The notes: generated from the sequence alone by a model not told the origin. A DNA stretch of 64,000 nucleotides from Lichenostomus cassidix (GCA_008360975.2 CM039210.1:16122293-16186292); one strand, 5' to 3'; positions 9,664 through 19,637 are shown, counted from the stretch's first letter. A program made the numbers and translations.

Positions 9664-12145
9664 AGAGGACCGGGGGATTCCACCCTAGCAGATCCCCTGG
9701 TTATAGTAAAGCTAGGGGAAAAAGAGAAAGGAGTTTCTGGTAGATACAGGGGCAACTTATTTGGTCTTGAATAAAGCTTTGATGCCTATAGGGGAAGATT
9801 ATGTCATGGTAAAAGGCACCACTAGCCAACCTGAAAAAGCATATTTCTGTAAGCCCCTGAAGTATAAACTTGGGAAACAATGGGGAATTCGTAAGTTTCT
9901 ATACATGCCCAACTCTCCAAAAGCACTCTTGGGTATAGACTTATTGGAACAATTGCAAGCAACCATTATGTTTAAAAATGGAGAAATTACTCTGGAGGTG
10001 AATGATCACCAATATATAGAAATATTAAGCTTAGTATTGACAACCACTGAGACCGAAGAAAAAATTAGTGAAGAAATAACAAATCAAGTATTTCCTGGGG
10101 TCTGGGCCACTGGTGTTCCTGGGAGGGCTAAGAATGCACCTCCCATACAAATTAAACTCAAGGAGGGAAAACAGCCAGTTAGAGTTAAACAATATCCTTT
10201 AAAGAAGGACGACAGAAAAGGAATTAGCCCAGTAATAGAAAACTTTTTGCAGCTAGGACTATTGAAAGAATGCCAGTCTGATTTTAACACCCCTATACTA
10301 CCTGTTCGCAAACCTGATGGGTCATACTGGGTAGTGCAGGACTTAAGGGCTGTAAATAAGATAGCAGAGGACCTCTACCCTGTGGTGGCAAACCCATATA
10401 CCTTATTAACTGAATTAACACCGGAGTTAACCTGGTTTACCGTTCTAGATTTGAAAGATGCCTTCTTTTGCCTCCCTCTCCACGAAGCCAGCCAGAGAAC
10501 ATTCGCTTTTGAATGGGAAAGCCCTGAAAGTGGACGTAAAACTCAGCTCACCTGGACAGTGTTGCCTCAGGGGTTCAAAAATAGCCCCACCATATTTAGA
10601 GACCAACTTGCTAAGGACTTAGAATCCTGGGAGGCCCCGCCATCAGAAGGAAAACTTTTGCAGTATGTGGATGACCTCTTAATAGCTACCAAGACTGAAG
10701 AGGCCTGTCTTGCCTGGACAGTAAGTCTGCTAAACTTTCTAGGACTACAGGGATATCGAGTTTCCAAGAAAAAAGCCCAAGTAATGAAGAAAAAGGTAGT
10801 CTATTTGGGCCATGAAATCAGTGCAGGACAGAGAACTTTGGGACGAGACCGCAAGGAGGCCATCTGCTAGATCCCGAAACCTCAAACTGTGAAAGAACTC
10901 AGAACATTCTTGGGAATGACAGGATGGTGTCGACTTTGGGTTTATAGTTATGGTTTACTTGTGAAGCCCCTATATGCTCTCATAAACACAGAACAGAGAG
11001 ATCTTCAGTGGACAAAAGAGGCCACACGGGCCTTCGACCAGCTGAAGAATGCCCTCATGTCAGCTCCAGCTCTAGGACTTCCAGACGTGAGTAAACCATT
11101 CTTTCTGTTTTCCCATGAGAAACAGGGGATTGCCCTGGGAATATTAGCACAAGACCTGGGTCCGTACCGACGGACAGTTGCTTATTTGTCTAAGCAGCTA
11201 GATGCAGCAGCCAAAGGATGGCCGGGGTGCCTCAGGGCTGTTGCGGCAGTAGTGATGAATATTCAAGAGGCACGGAAATTTACCCTGGGCCAGAAAATGA
11301 CTGTGCTAGTGTCCCACACAGTGTCCGCAGTGCTGGAAATGAAAGGTGGCCACTGGCTTTCCCCACAGAGGTTCCTGAAATACCAAGCAATCATGGTGGA
11401 ACAAGATGATGTAGAAATAGTGGTAACTAACATTGTCAACCCAGCTTCTTTTCTCAGTGGAAATGAAGGAGAACCGGTACACCACGATTGTCTGGAAACA
11501 ATTGAGGCCACATACTCCAGTCGTCCAGATCTGAAGGATACCCCTTTAAATGACGCAGAAACCCAGTTCACTGATGGGAGCAGCTACGTCATCAGTGGAA
11601 AGCGACATGCTGGGTATGCAGTTACCACCTGCAAAGAGGTAATAGAGTCTGAACCTTTGCCAACAAACACCTCTGCACAGAAAGCTGAGATAATTGCTCT
11701 AATCTGTGCTCTGGAAATAGCAGAAGGAAAGAAAATAAACATCTATACAGACTCAAGATATGCATTTGGAGTTGTACATACACACGGAGCCATTTGGAAA
11801 GAAAGGGGATTGTTGAACTCACAAGAGAAAAACATCAAACATGCACAAGAAATACTGTGGCTGTTAGAAGCAGTCCAGCTACCTGAGAAGGTAGCAATCA
11901 TGCACATCAAAGCACACCAAAAGGTGAGCTCTGAATTGGAGGAAGGAAACGAGCTGGCGGACAGAGCGGCAAAAGAAGCAGCAAAAGGTGAGGTAACAAT
12001 GGAAGGAGCTTTGATCCCAGATGGACAAGTCTCCCTAGAAGGTAAGCCAAAATATAACAAAAAAGATAGAAAGTTAATTAAAAGTGAGAAAGGAACATAC
12101 AACCGACAGGGATGGGCTATTACAGCAGAGGGAAGAATAGTAATC
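9664..12145 (+). pseudogene. pol: Provirus D pol part 1: protease, RT, RNase H
   Basis: The frame after the gag TGA continues for about 23 codons, then a 1-base shift near 9735 leads into the aspartic protease with VDTGAT (DTG at 9743-9751). The reverse transcriptase follows, with VLDLKDAFF near 10450 and the YVDD polymerase motif at 10664-10675. A TAG at 10868-10870 stands in place of a Gln codon, after which the same frame runs on to 12145. RNase H shows TDGSS near 11572, an AEIIAL helix near 11686 and TDSRYAFGV near 11750. The frame is then cut by the left end of LTR E within the linker before integrase. The single in-frame stop between gag and pol is the gammaretroviral arrangement. Confidence 0.9.
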
Positions 12146-12528
12146 TGTAGGATTTAACTCTGTGGGATTTGGTTCTGAGGATGGAATAGAAACGAGGTCT
12201 CTAAAGCTGGGTTTTAGAGCATGGGGGTTTATTGTGAAAAGAGAGTGAGTGTGAGAGGCCTGCTAGGCTGCAAGACACAGCTCAAAGCAGGCCAGAGAGG
12301 CAAGAGAGAGAGAGGGAGAGAGAGAGGCAAAAAGAGAGCAATTTGCCATTTACAATACAATAAATCATCCTCTGTGTTGAATATTCTAATTCTCTTTAAC
12401 CAATCTGAGACAAGCTACAAACCCTACAACATTTACATTCAACCTATAAGAATCATCACATTACCATACGGGGTTATATTTTAAGCCTTAAAAAACTGCT
12501 TTTTGGAATCTCTACCAGGCAGGCAGGG

Positions 12529-12993
12529 TGTGTTGGTTTGAAAACAAACCAGTGGGAGATCACAAGTCAAGATTGAAATTAAAAATAAGCGAGCTAATAC
12601 AAGGAAAAGCACTGACAAAGTCAGATACAACCTAACACCCTGTTAGGGTGGTAGTAGCAGTCCAACTGAAGTAGTCCAGTTGAAGCGGTGATCCTGTGAA
12701 GGTCTAGTCTCCAGCTGAAGATCCAGTAGTAGCTCTGGTCCTCTGGGAATCCAGTAGACAGGGCTCCCTCAGGCAGTTCCAAGGCCAGGTTATATCCACG
12801 TGGGAACACCTGGTTCCTCCCTCCTGGGCAGAGCATCCCATAATGGGATGAGATAAGTCCATGAGTCACACGGTGGGTCCCTGATGGCCCATTGCCTGTC
12901 ATGCGGGTGGGTCATTAGCAGCTGATAATAGCTAACGGCCCACAGCTGGTGGTGATAGAATACTTAACTACATCTATATTGCAACCTAGGACA
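12529..12993 (-). repeat. 3' LTR of provirus A1
   Basis: It is 465 bases. On the minus strand it begins TGTCCTAGGTTGC immediately after the pol stop and ends in CA. A 93-codon ATG frame (12621-12902, minus) is identical in translation to the one in the 5' LTR. The polypurine tract is the AAGGGGTGGA just before the LTR. Confidence 0.93.
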
Positions 12994-15900
12994 TTATCCA
13001 CCCCTTATTCTATTACCATCTACAGAGTTCTCACTCAAGATAAGGTCTCCTTGTGGTACACAACGGGTTTCCCCATCTGCCTTCATCACCCACCAAGTAT
13101 AACCAGGTCCTTGGGCAAAAACCACTCCATGGATGGGTTTGCCTTTGCCTGAGGTGGGACTAATCCAAACAGTCTTTCCTAAGAAACCTCTTACGTGTAC
13201 CACAGGGACTTTATCTCCATCCACTGTGTGCAAAGGTTCGGACTCGGCAGGACCGGCTCGATTGATAGAACCCCTTGTGTTAACCATCCAGGTGGCCTTT
13301 GCTAAGTTCAGTTCCCACTTTTTGAAGGTTCCCCCGCCAAGTGCCTTCAAAGTTGTCTTAAGTAGTCCGTTGCACCGTTCAACTTTCCCGGCAGCTGGTG
13401 CATGATAGGGGATGTGGTATATCCATTCAATTCCGTGTTCTCTAGCCCAGGTGCTTATGAGGCCATTCTTGAAATGGGTTCCATTGTCAGAATCGATTCT
13501 CTCAGGGGTACCATGTCTCCACAGGACTTGCTTTTCCAGACCCAAGATGGTGTTCCAGGCAGTAGCATGAGGCACAGGGTAGGTCTCTAACCATCCCGTG
13601 GTTGCTTCCACCATGGTCAACACGTAGCGCTTTCCTTGGCGGGTTTGGGGAAGTGTGATGTAGTCAACTTGCCATACTTCCCCATACCTGTACTTTGACC
13701 ATCTTCCACCATACCACAGAGGCTTCACCCGCTTGGCCTGTTTGATTGCAGCGCAAGTCTCACAGCTGTGGATGACCTGTGAGATGTTGTCCATGGTCAA
13801 GTCCACTCCTCGGTCACGAGCCCACCTATATGTCGCATCTCTCCCTTGATGACCAGAGGCATCATGGGCCCAACGAGCTAGAAATAATTCTCCTTTGTGC
13901 TGCCATTTCAGATCCACCTGTGACACTTCCACCTTGGCAGCTCGGTCCACCTGCTCGTTGTTACGATGCTCTTCATTTGCCCGACTCTTAGGTACATGTG
14001 CATCCACGTGTCGAACTTTCACGGTCAGCTTTTCTGCCCGGGCGGCGATGTCCTGCCAAATCTCAGCGGCCCAGATGGGTTTTCCTCTGCGCTGCCAGTT
14101 AGCCTTTCTCCAGCGATCTAACCATCCCCATAGCACGTTGGCTACCATCCAGGAGTCAGTGTAGAGATAGAGCCTTGGCCATTTCTTTCGTTCGGCAATA
14201 TCTAAAGCCAGTTGGATGGCTTTAAGCTCTGCGACCTGACTCGATCCACCTTGTCCCTCGGTAGCCTGTACAGCTTGTCGTGTGGGGCTCCATACTGCAG
14301 CTTTCCATTTCCGATCTGCGCCTACAATTCGGCAGGACCCATCGGTGAAGAGGGCATAGCGTCTTTCACTCTCCGGCATCTCATTATATGGGCGTGCTTC
14401 CTCGGCACGTGCTACTTGCTCCTCTACTTCTTCTGAAGATAATTTAAAAGTCTCACCTTCAGGCCAGTTTGTTATGATTTCTAAGATCCCAGGGCGATTC
14501 GGGTTTCCAATACGGGCGCGCTGTGTGATGAGGGCAATCCATTTGCTCCACGTGGCATCAGTGGCATGGTGAGTAGAGGGAACCCTTCCCTTGAACATCC
14601 ACCCCAGCACTGGCAGTCGGGGTGCAAGGAGAAGTTGTGTTTCTGTGCCGATCACCTCTGAGGCGGCTTGGACTCCTTCGTAAGCTGCCAAGATTTCTTT
14701 CTCGGTGGGAGTGTAGTTGACTTCAGACCCTCTGTAACTTCGACTCCAGGATCCCAGTGGTCGACCTCGGGTCTCACCAGGCACCTTCTGCCAAAGGCTC
14801 CAGGACAGACCATGGCTCCCGGCTGCAGAGTAAAGCACATTCTTTACCTCTGGTCCTGTCCTGACTGGTCCAAGGGCTACCGCATGAGCGATCTCCTGTT
14901 TGATCTGGGTGAAGGCTTGCTGCTCTTCAGGGCCCCAGTGGAAATCATTCTTCTTGCGGGTTATGAGGTAGAGAGGACTCACGATCTGGCTGTACTCAGG
15001 GATGTGCATTCTCCAAAAGCCTATGGCGCCTAGGAAAGCTTGCGTCTCCTTCTTGTTGGTTGGTGGAGACATTGCGATGATCTTATTGATGACCTCAGAA
15101 GGAATCTGATGCCGTCCGTCTTGCCACTTTACTCCCAGGAACTGGATCTCTCGGGCAGGTCCCTTGACTTTGCTCTTCTTGATGGCGAAACCGGCTTCCA
15201 GGAGAATTCTGATGATTTTCTCTCCTTTCCCAAATACTTCCGTTGCTGTGTCCCCCCACACAATGATGTCATCAATATACTGCAGATGTTCTGGAGCCTC
15301 ACCCCTTTCCAGTGCAGCCTGGATCAGTCCATGGCAGATGGTGGGACTGTGCTTCCACCCCTGGGGCAGTCGGTTCCATGTGTACTGCACACCTCTCCAG
15401 GTGAAAGCAAACTGAGGCCTGCACTCTGCTGCCAGAGGAATGGAGAAAAAGGCATTGGCAATATCAATGGTCGCATACCACTTTGCTGCCTTGGATTCCA
15501 GCTCGTACTGAAGTTCCAGCATGTCCGGTACAGCAGCACTCAGTGGTGGTGTGACTTCATTCAGGCCACGGTAATCCACTGTCAGTCTCCATTCTTCACT
15601 GGACTTACGCACCGGCCATATAGGGCTGTTAAAGGGTGAGTGAGCCTTGCTGACCACCCCTTGGTTCTCCAGTTCCCGAATCATCTTATGGATGGGGGCC
15701 ACAGAGTCTCTGTCAGTGCGGTATTGCTGGCGATGCACTGTTGCTGTAGCAATTGGTACCCGCTGTTCTTCAATTCTCAGTAGTCCTACAGCAGACGGGT
15801 TATCTGAGAGACCAGGCAGGGTATTCAGTTGCCTTATATCTTCTGTCTCTACGGCTGCTATCCCAAAAGCCCAGCGATGTCCCTTTGGGTCTTTGAAATA

Positions 15901-16212
15901 TCCACTCCTGAGATAATCTATGCCGAGGATGCATGGGGCGTCTGGACCAGTCACAATGGGGTGTTTCTGCCACTCATTCCCAGTTATACTCACTTCAGCT
16001 TCCAGTACAGTCAGCTGCTGGGATCCTCCTGTCACCCCAGAAATAGAAATGGATTCAGTCCCCACATACCTGGATGGCATCAGGGTGCACTGAGCGCCGG
16101 TGTCAACCAAAGCCGTGTATCTTTGTGGGTCAGACGTGCCAGGCCATCGGATCCACACAGTCCAATAGATCCGATTATCCCTTTCCTCTACCTGGCTAGA
16201 GGCAGGGCTCTT
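12994..16212 (-). CDS. pol: Provirus A1 pol: protease, RT, RNase H, integrase (intact)
   Basis: The frame is open from the codon after the gag UAG to a TAA touching the LTR, about 1072 codons in the same frame as gag. Residues below are counted from the GTG-TGG codons at 16158. The aspartic protease has VDTGAQC at 18-24. RT runs from about 150-430, with the TIDIANAFF aspartate at 232 and YIDD at 294-297. RNase H runs from about 600-745, with acidic residues 606, 645, 667 and 738. Integrase has an H765/H770/C799/C802 zinc site and catalytic D832, D891 and E927 (DX35E). No frameshift or internal stop is seen. It is probably made as a Gag-Pol fusion by stop readthrough. Confidence 0.95.
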   Translation of the reverse strand, partial: KSPASSQVEERDNRIYWTVWIRWPGTSDPQRYTALVDTGAQCTLMPSRYVGTESISISGVTGGSQQLTVLEAEVSITGNEWQKHPIVTGPDAPCILGIDYLRSGYFKDPKGHRWAFGIAAVETEDIRQLNTLPGLSDNPSAVGLLRIEEQRVPIATATVHRQQYRTDRDSVAPIHKMIRELENQGVVSKAHSPFNSPIWPVRKSSEEWRLTVDYRGLNEVTPPLSAAVPDMLELQYELESKAAKWYATIDIANAFFSIPLAAECRPQFAFTWRGVQYTWNRLPQGWKHSPTICHGLIQAALERGEAPEHLQYIDDIIVWGDTATEVFGKGEKIIRILLEAGFAIKKSKVKGPAREIQFLGVKWQDGRHQIPSEVINKIIAMSPPTNKKETQAFLGAIGFWRMHIPEYSQIVSPLYLITRKKNDFHWGPEEQQAFTQIKQEIAHAVALGPVRTGPEVKNVLYSAAGSHGLSWSLWQKVPGETRGRPLGSWSRSYRGSEVNYTPTEKEILAAYEGVQAASEVIGTETQLLLAPRLPVLGWMFKGRVPSTHHATDATWSKWIALITQRARIGNPNRPGILEIITNWPEGETFKLSSEEVEEQVARAEEARPYNEMPESERRYALFTDGSCRIVGADRKWKAAVWSPTRQAVQATEGQGGSSQVAELKAIQLALDIAERKKWPRLYLYTDSWMVANVLWGWLDRWRKANWQRRGKPIWAAEIWQDIAARAEKLTVKVRHVDAHVPKSRANEEHRNNEQVDRAAKVEVSQVDLKWQHKGELFLARWAHDASGHQGRDATYRWARDRGVDLTMDNISQVIHSCETCAAIKQAKRVKPLWYGGRWSKYRYGEVWQVDYITLPQTRQGKRYVLTMVEATTGWLETYPVPHATAWNTILGLEKQVLWRHGTPERIDSDNGTHFKNGLISTWAREHGIEWIYHIPYHAPAAGKVERCNGLLKTTLKALGGGTFKKWELNLAKATWMVNTRGSINRAGPAESEPLHTVDGDKVPVVHVRGFLGKTVWISPTSGKGKPIHGVVFAQGPGYTWWVMKADGETRCVPQGDLILSENSVDGNRIRGG

Positions 16213-16215
16213 CTA
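16185..16215 (-). promoter_or_regulatory. Gag-pol UAG with conserved downstream hairpin (A1)
   Basis: The gag UAG (16213-16215) is followed after 10 bases by CCTCT, an 8-base loop and AGAGG, a perfect 5-bp stem with GC closing. The same stop, spacing and stem occur in A2, A3, B2 and C. Pol is open in the same frame. Stop readthrough helped by downstream RNA structure is known from gammaretroviruses; its use here is inferred. Confidence 0.6.
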
Positions 16216-17865
16216 ATCCTGTTTTTGGTGCACGATGTTCTTCTCCTGTAAATGTGTTCCTGAGGTCCCATCAAGAGGATCAGTCATATTATCATTTCCA
16301 TTCTGTCTGGAGTTCTGTCCACAAGAGACTGGGGCAGTGTTGTACCTAGATGAGCTTCTTGAGGTGGATGTTTCTGTTTTCAATTCACGTACCCGGGCTG
16401 CCAAGGTGGAGGTGGGTTTCCTATCCCACTTCCTCATGTCTTCCCCATGCTCTTGAAGGAAAAACCAGAGGTCACGTTGTGGAGTTTGTTTTCTTTCCCT
16501 GACTGGAGTACGTCTGCTCCTGATGGCAGAGACTCGGGTTGGTTTTGGTGTGGCATGGAAAAATCTTTCTGTGAGCTCTTTCCTTAGTTTCTGATGGCTC
16601 TCTTCAATCAATCTCCGGACTTGCTCGGCCAGGTTTGTTTCTACCGATGAGACCTGGGTGCGTAGTGGGGCGGTGACAGTGTCCTCATAAATTCTCAGTT
16701 TGTTTGCTAACACTCCCACCTGGTCTTCGCCTTCCCTCCACTGCAATGTTGCCAGGTAACGAGAGTATATCTCTGGTCCGAGCCGCGTGAATCTTAGCCA
16801 CATTTGTGAAGTGCACCGGACATTATCTGGGCTCTTGGGGAATCTCTCGTTGTCTGAGAAAACGATCTCTAGCACGGCCAATTCCCTCAGGCATCGGATA
16901 CCTTGTTCTATTGTGTTCCATTTCCTTTGGTGCATCTGGAGGTCTTCTTTGCACAGGTATCTGTCCCGTACACTCAGCAGCAATCGCCGCCAGAGGCTGA
17001 GAGTTTCCTGGGTTTTCCCAATCCCCTGGTCAACGACCACATCCTGAGACAGGGATCCCAGTTGTCTGGCCTCACTTCCATCCAGAATAGTGTCATTAGC
17101 TGCGGCGTCCCAGATACGGAGCAGCCAGGTCAAGATGGACTCATTCGCCTGCCGGGTGAATTCCCTCCGTAGGTCACGCAGCTCCCCCAGGGATAGAGAG
17201 CAAGTGATGATCTCTGGCTCTGTCTCTTCTGCTTGGTGAGATGGTCCTGCCGCATCCTCATCAGTCGCTATGCGGACTGATTTGCTCTTTGATTTCTTTT
17301 TCTGGACAGGGGCAACTGCTACAGGCTTCGGCTGTTCTGATTCGGCAATGGTCTGTGTTGAGACGTCGACTGCTCTTTTGGTTCTTTTCCTCTTGCCTGC
17401 TGATTTGCTTCGTTTCTCCTCCTCAAGAAGACAAAGTATTTTTCTGTTCTTCAGCATGAGGTACACGGTGCTGGTCGCAGAGAAAAAAGAAAACAGAACT
17501 GACAGGAAGATTATGCCATCCTTAGCATCCAGAAAGAACTCAATATTGTCAAAGATGGCTGTGCCTGACCTGAAAGGCTGGAAGAAACCGCTCTCTCCTC
17601 CTAGCCCCAGAGGGTGGATGCGATTGCTGAGGAGGTCCCAGACGTAGCAGCTCAGATTAGGCCAGGCAAACAAAATTGAGTATGTATTCCGAATGGTATT
17701 CATCGTCTCACAAGTTATCATACAATAGGCATAATAAACCAACAAAGCAATCCTCATGCCATTTCCTGGTCGCAACAGGAGCAATACAATGGGCAGATAG
17801 TTTCCCATTTGAGGAAAGATATAGAGAGTGAGATACAGTACCCACATAGATAAGCTGAGCATCAT
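16213..17865 (-). CDS. gag: Provirus A1 gag-position protein with N-terminal membrane domain (intact)
   Basis: The start chosen is the first of two adjacent ATGs at 17860-17865, just after the primer site. It gives about 550 residues ending at the UAG. Hydrophobic segments lie at about residues 3-18, 24-31 to 37-53, and 114-133, suggesting a multi-pass membrane domain. Between them is a loop with NLSC. The sequon next to it that the related copies keep is NRI here. A Glu/Lys-rich segment, the motif PVAVAPV and a Lys/Ser patch follow near residues 170-190. The rest is mostly helical, with WLLRIWDAA and DLWFFLQEHGEDMRKWD blocks shared with the A, B and C copies. No CCHC zinc knuckle is present, as in known ERV-L and foamy Gag. 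Gag assembly function is inferred from position. Confidence 0.9.
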   Translation of the reverse strand: MMLSLSMWVLYLTLYIFPQMGNYLPIVLLLLRPGNGMRIALLVYYAYCMITCETMNTIRNTYSILFAWPNLSCYVWDLLSNRIHPLGLGGESGFFQPFRSGTAIFDNIEFFLDAKDGIIFLSVLFSFFSATSTVYLMLKNRKILCLLEEEKRSKSAGKRKRTKRAVDVSTQTIAESEQPKPVAVAPVQKKKSKSKSVRIATDEDAAGPSHQAEETEPEIITCSLSLGELRDLRREFTRQANESILTWLLRIWDAAANDTILDGSEARQLGSLSQDVVVDQGIGKTQETLSLWRRLLLSVRDRYLCKEDLQMHQRKWNTIEQGIRCLRELAVLEIVFSDNERFPKSPDNVRCTSQMWLRFTRLGPEIYSRYLATLQWREGEDQVGVLANKLRIYEDTVTAPLRTQVSSVETNLAEQVRRLIEESHQKLRKELTERFFHATPKPTRVSAIRSRRTPVRERKQTPQRDLWFFLQEHGEDMRKWDRKPTSTLAARVRELKTETSTSRSSSRYNTAPVSCGQNSRQNGNDNMTDPLDGTSGTHLQEKNIVHQKQD

Positions 17866-17897
17866 GGTGATAGGATTTCTGAGTTTCCCCAGGTCGT

Positions 17898-17915
17898 GCC
17901 CCACATTGGGCGCCA
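17898..17915 (-). promoter_or_regulatory. Lys-type primer binding site of provirus A1
   Basis: On the minus strand, five bases after the 5' LTR, the sequence TGGCGCCCAATGTGGGGC differs at one base from TGGCGCCCAACGTGGGGC, the tRNA-Lys(1,2) site of foamy viruses and several betaretroviruses. Mammalian ERV-L elements are named for a Leu primer, so this differs. Confidence 0.85.
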
Positions 17916-17920
17916 AAATA

Positions 17921-18385
17921 TGTGTTGGTTTGAAAACAAACCAGTGGGAGATCACAAGTCAAGATTGAAATTAAAAATAAGCGAACTAATACAAGGAAAA
18001 GCACTGACAAAGTCAGATACAACCTAACACCCTGTTAGGGTGGTAGTAGCAGTCCAACTGAAGTAGTCCAGTTGAAGCGGTGATCCTGTGAAGGTCTAGT
18101 CTCCAGCTGAAGATCCAGTAGTAGCTCTGGTCCTCTGGGAATCCAGTAGACAGGGCTCCCTCAGGCAGTTCCAAGGCCAGGTTATATCCACGTGGGAACA
18201 CCTGGTTCCTCCCTCCTGGGCAGAGCATCCCATAATGGGATGAGATAAGTCCATGAGTCACACGGTGGGTCCCTGATGGCCCATTGCCTGTCATGCGGGT
18301 GGGTCATTAGCAGCTGATAATAGCTAACGGCCCACAGCTGGTAGTAATAGAATACTTAACTACATCTATATTGCAACCTAGGACA
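17921..18385 (-). repeat. 5' LTR of provirus A1
   Basis: It is 465 bases, TG to CA on the minus strand, and differs from the 3' LTR at about three positions. It carries the same 93-codon ATG frame (18013-18294, minus). Confidence 0.93.
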
Positions 18386-18603
18386 CAGGGTCTGCTCTGA
18401 CCTTTGAACCTGCCTAGGCAGAGGGCATTGTTCTATCAAGAAGGGGGATTACTTTCAGTGGCCATACCATTGTTTCCTAGTTACTCTTCAACTCAAACCT
18501 TGTCTTCATCTTACTCTTGCTTATACTTTCCATATTTTCAGCATCTTTTGCAAGGTAATCATATCTATAAGGCTTTCCTATTTCATCTTCCCCAACAGTA
18601 ATC

Positions 18604-19637
18604 CCTTCTCATTGTGGTCATTAATTAGGGAAGAACATCAGAAAACACACTGGAGAGTAGATGCTCTATTTAAATATTTAAATGATAAAATTATTGCCAG
18701 GAAATTACAAGATACCATCAAACAGGTAACCCGGCAGTGTGATCTTTGCCTCCAGACTAAATCCAAAATTACCCGCAAATTAAAACTTGGTCAAATTGGA
18801 AGGGGCCATGGGCCCGGACAGCAGTGGCAAATTGATTTCACGGAACTTCCAAGAAAAGGGGGGTATCGATACTTGTTGGTATTAACAGATACCTTTTCAG
18901 GGTGGCCAGAAGCCTTCCCCACCAGAACCGCTAAGGCCCGAGAAGTAACTAAAGTATTGCTACAAGAAATAATACCACGCTTCGGAGTTCCAGCCACAAT
19001 ATCCTCAGACAGAGGACCCCACTTTATTGCAAGGGTGGTGCAGCAAATAAGCTGCCAATTAGGCATAAAATGGAAACTCCACACCCCGTACCACCCTCAG
19101 TCAAGTGGCCAAGTAGAAGAAATGAACCATCTAATCAAGCAACAGATTGTGAGGCTAGGGCAAGAAGCCAATTTACCCTGGCCCCAATCTCTCCCACTTG
19201 CATTGCTACGAATTCTGACCAAACCCAGAACTAAAGAACAGTTAAGCCCCTTTGAAATACTCTATAGGAGACCATACGGAATACAAAAAGGAATATCTAC
19301 CCAAATTGGGGAAGAAATAATGACCACCTATATGGTGGCTTTAAGCAAGCAACTCAAAAGGATTGAGAAACATGTGGCCGGAACCCAAAGCCAAGGTTTA
19401 GACGGGCCTGTACATGATATTCAACCCGGGGATTATGTATATGTTAAGTCTCTTGCAGAAAAAACTCTGGAGCCACAGTGGGAAGGACCATTTCAGGTAC
19501 TCCTCACCACTTTGACCGCAATTAAAATCAAGGAGCAGAACGCCTGGATTCATCATACCCGAGTGAAGAAAGCCCATAATTCCCCATGGAAAGTCATGCA
19601 AGTTCAACCAGGAAAATTATTTTTCTCACGATCATAA
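18604..19637 (+). pseudogene. pol: Provirus D pol part 2: integrase
   Basis: The frame resumes after LTR E. From about 18612 it encodes a gamma-type integrase: an HQKTHW...CDLC zinc domain, then the catalytic core with IDFTELP near 18832, SSDRGPHF near 19003 and the Glu in SSGQVEE near 19116. A C-terminal DNA-binding part with a Trp-Glu-Gly-Pro block lies near 19480. The frame stays open to a TGA at 19635-19637 and overlaps the env ATG by 52 bases, as usual in simple retroviruses. It is one base out of frame with the TSD-adjacent codons, so a small indel lies at the junction in addition to the 6.4-kb insertion. Confidence 0.88.

Larger units (their letters stand above)
12529..18385 (-). mobile_element. 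Provirus A1: complete class III (ERV-L-like) ERV, both ORFs open
   Basis: This 5857-bp element has two 465-bp LTRs and a 5-bp target duplication CAGGG (12524-12528 and 18386-18390). On the minus strand the order is LTR, Lys-type primer site, gag, UAG, pol, LTR, with no env. The pol stop codon abuts the 3' LTR. The two LTRs differ at about three positions, so integration is recent relative to the surrounding elements. RT, RNase H and integrase motifs (YIDDI, the HWGPEEQQAF connection region, DX35E) resemble ERV-L/class III polymerases. It lies inside LTR E. Confidence 0.95.
12146..18597 (-). repeat. Solo LTR E (class II-like), split by provirus A1
   Basis: The two outer pieces (12146-12528 and 18386-18597) form one LTR on the minus strand. 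It starts TGTTGGGGAAG at 18597, has minus-strand AATAAA near 12225 close to its end, and finishes in CTACA. The 6-bp duplication GTAATC at 12140-12145 and 18598-18603 flanks it exactly. Six-base duplications are typical of alpha/betaretrovirus-like (class II) elements. Its insertion split the provirus D pol between RNase H and integrase. A purine-rich AG repeat run lies at 12299-12330. Confidence 0.85.
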
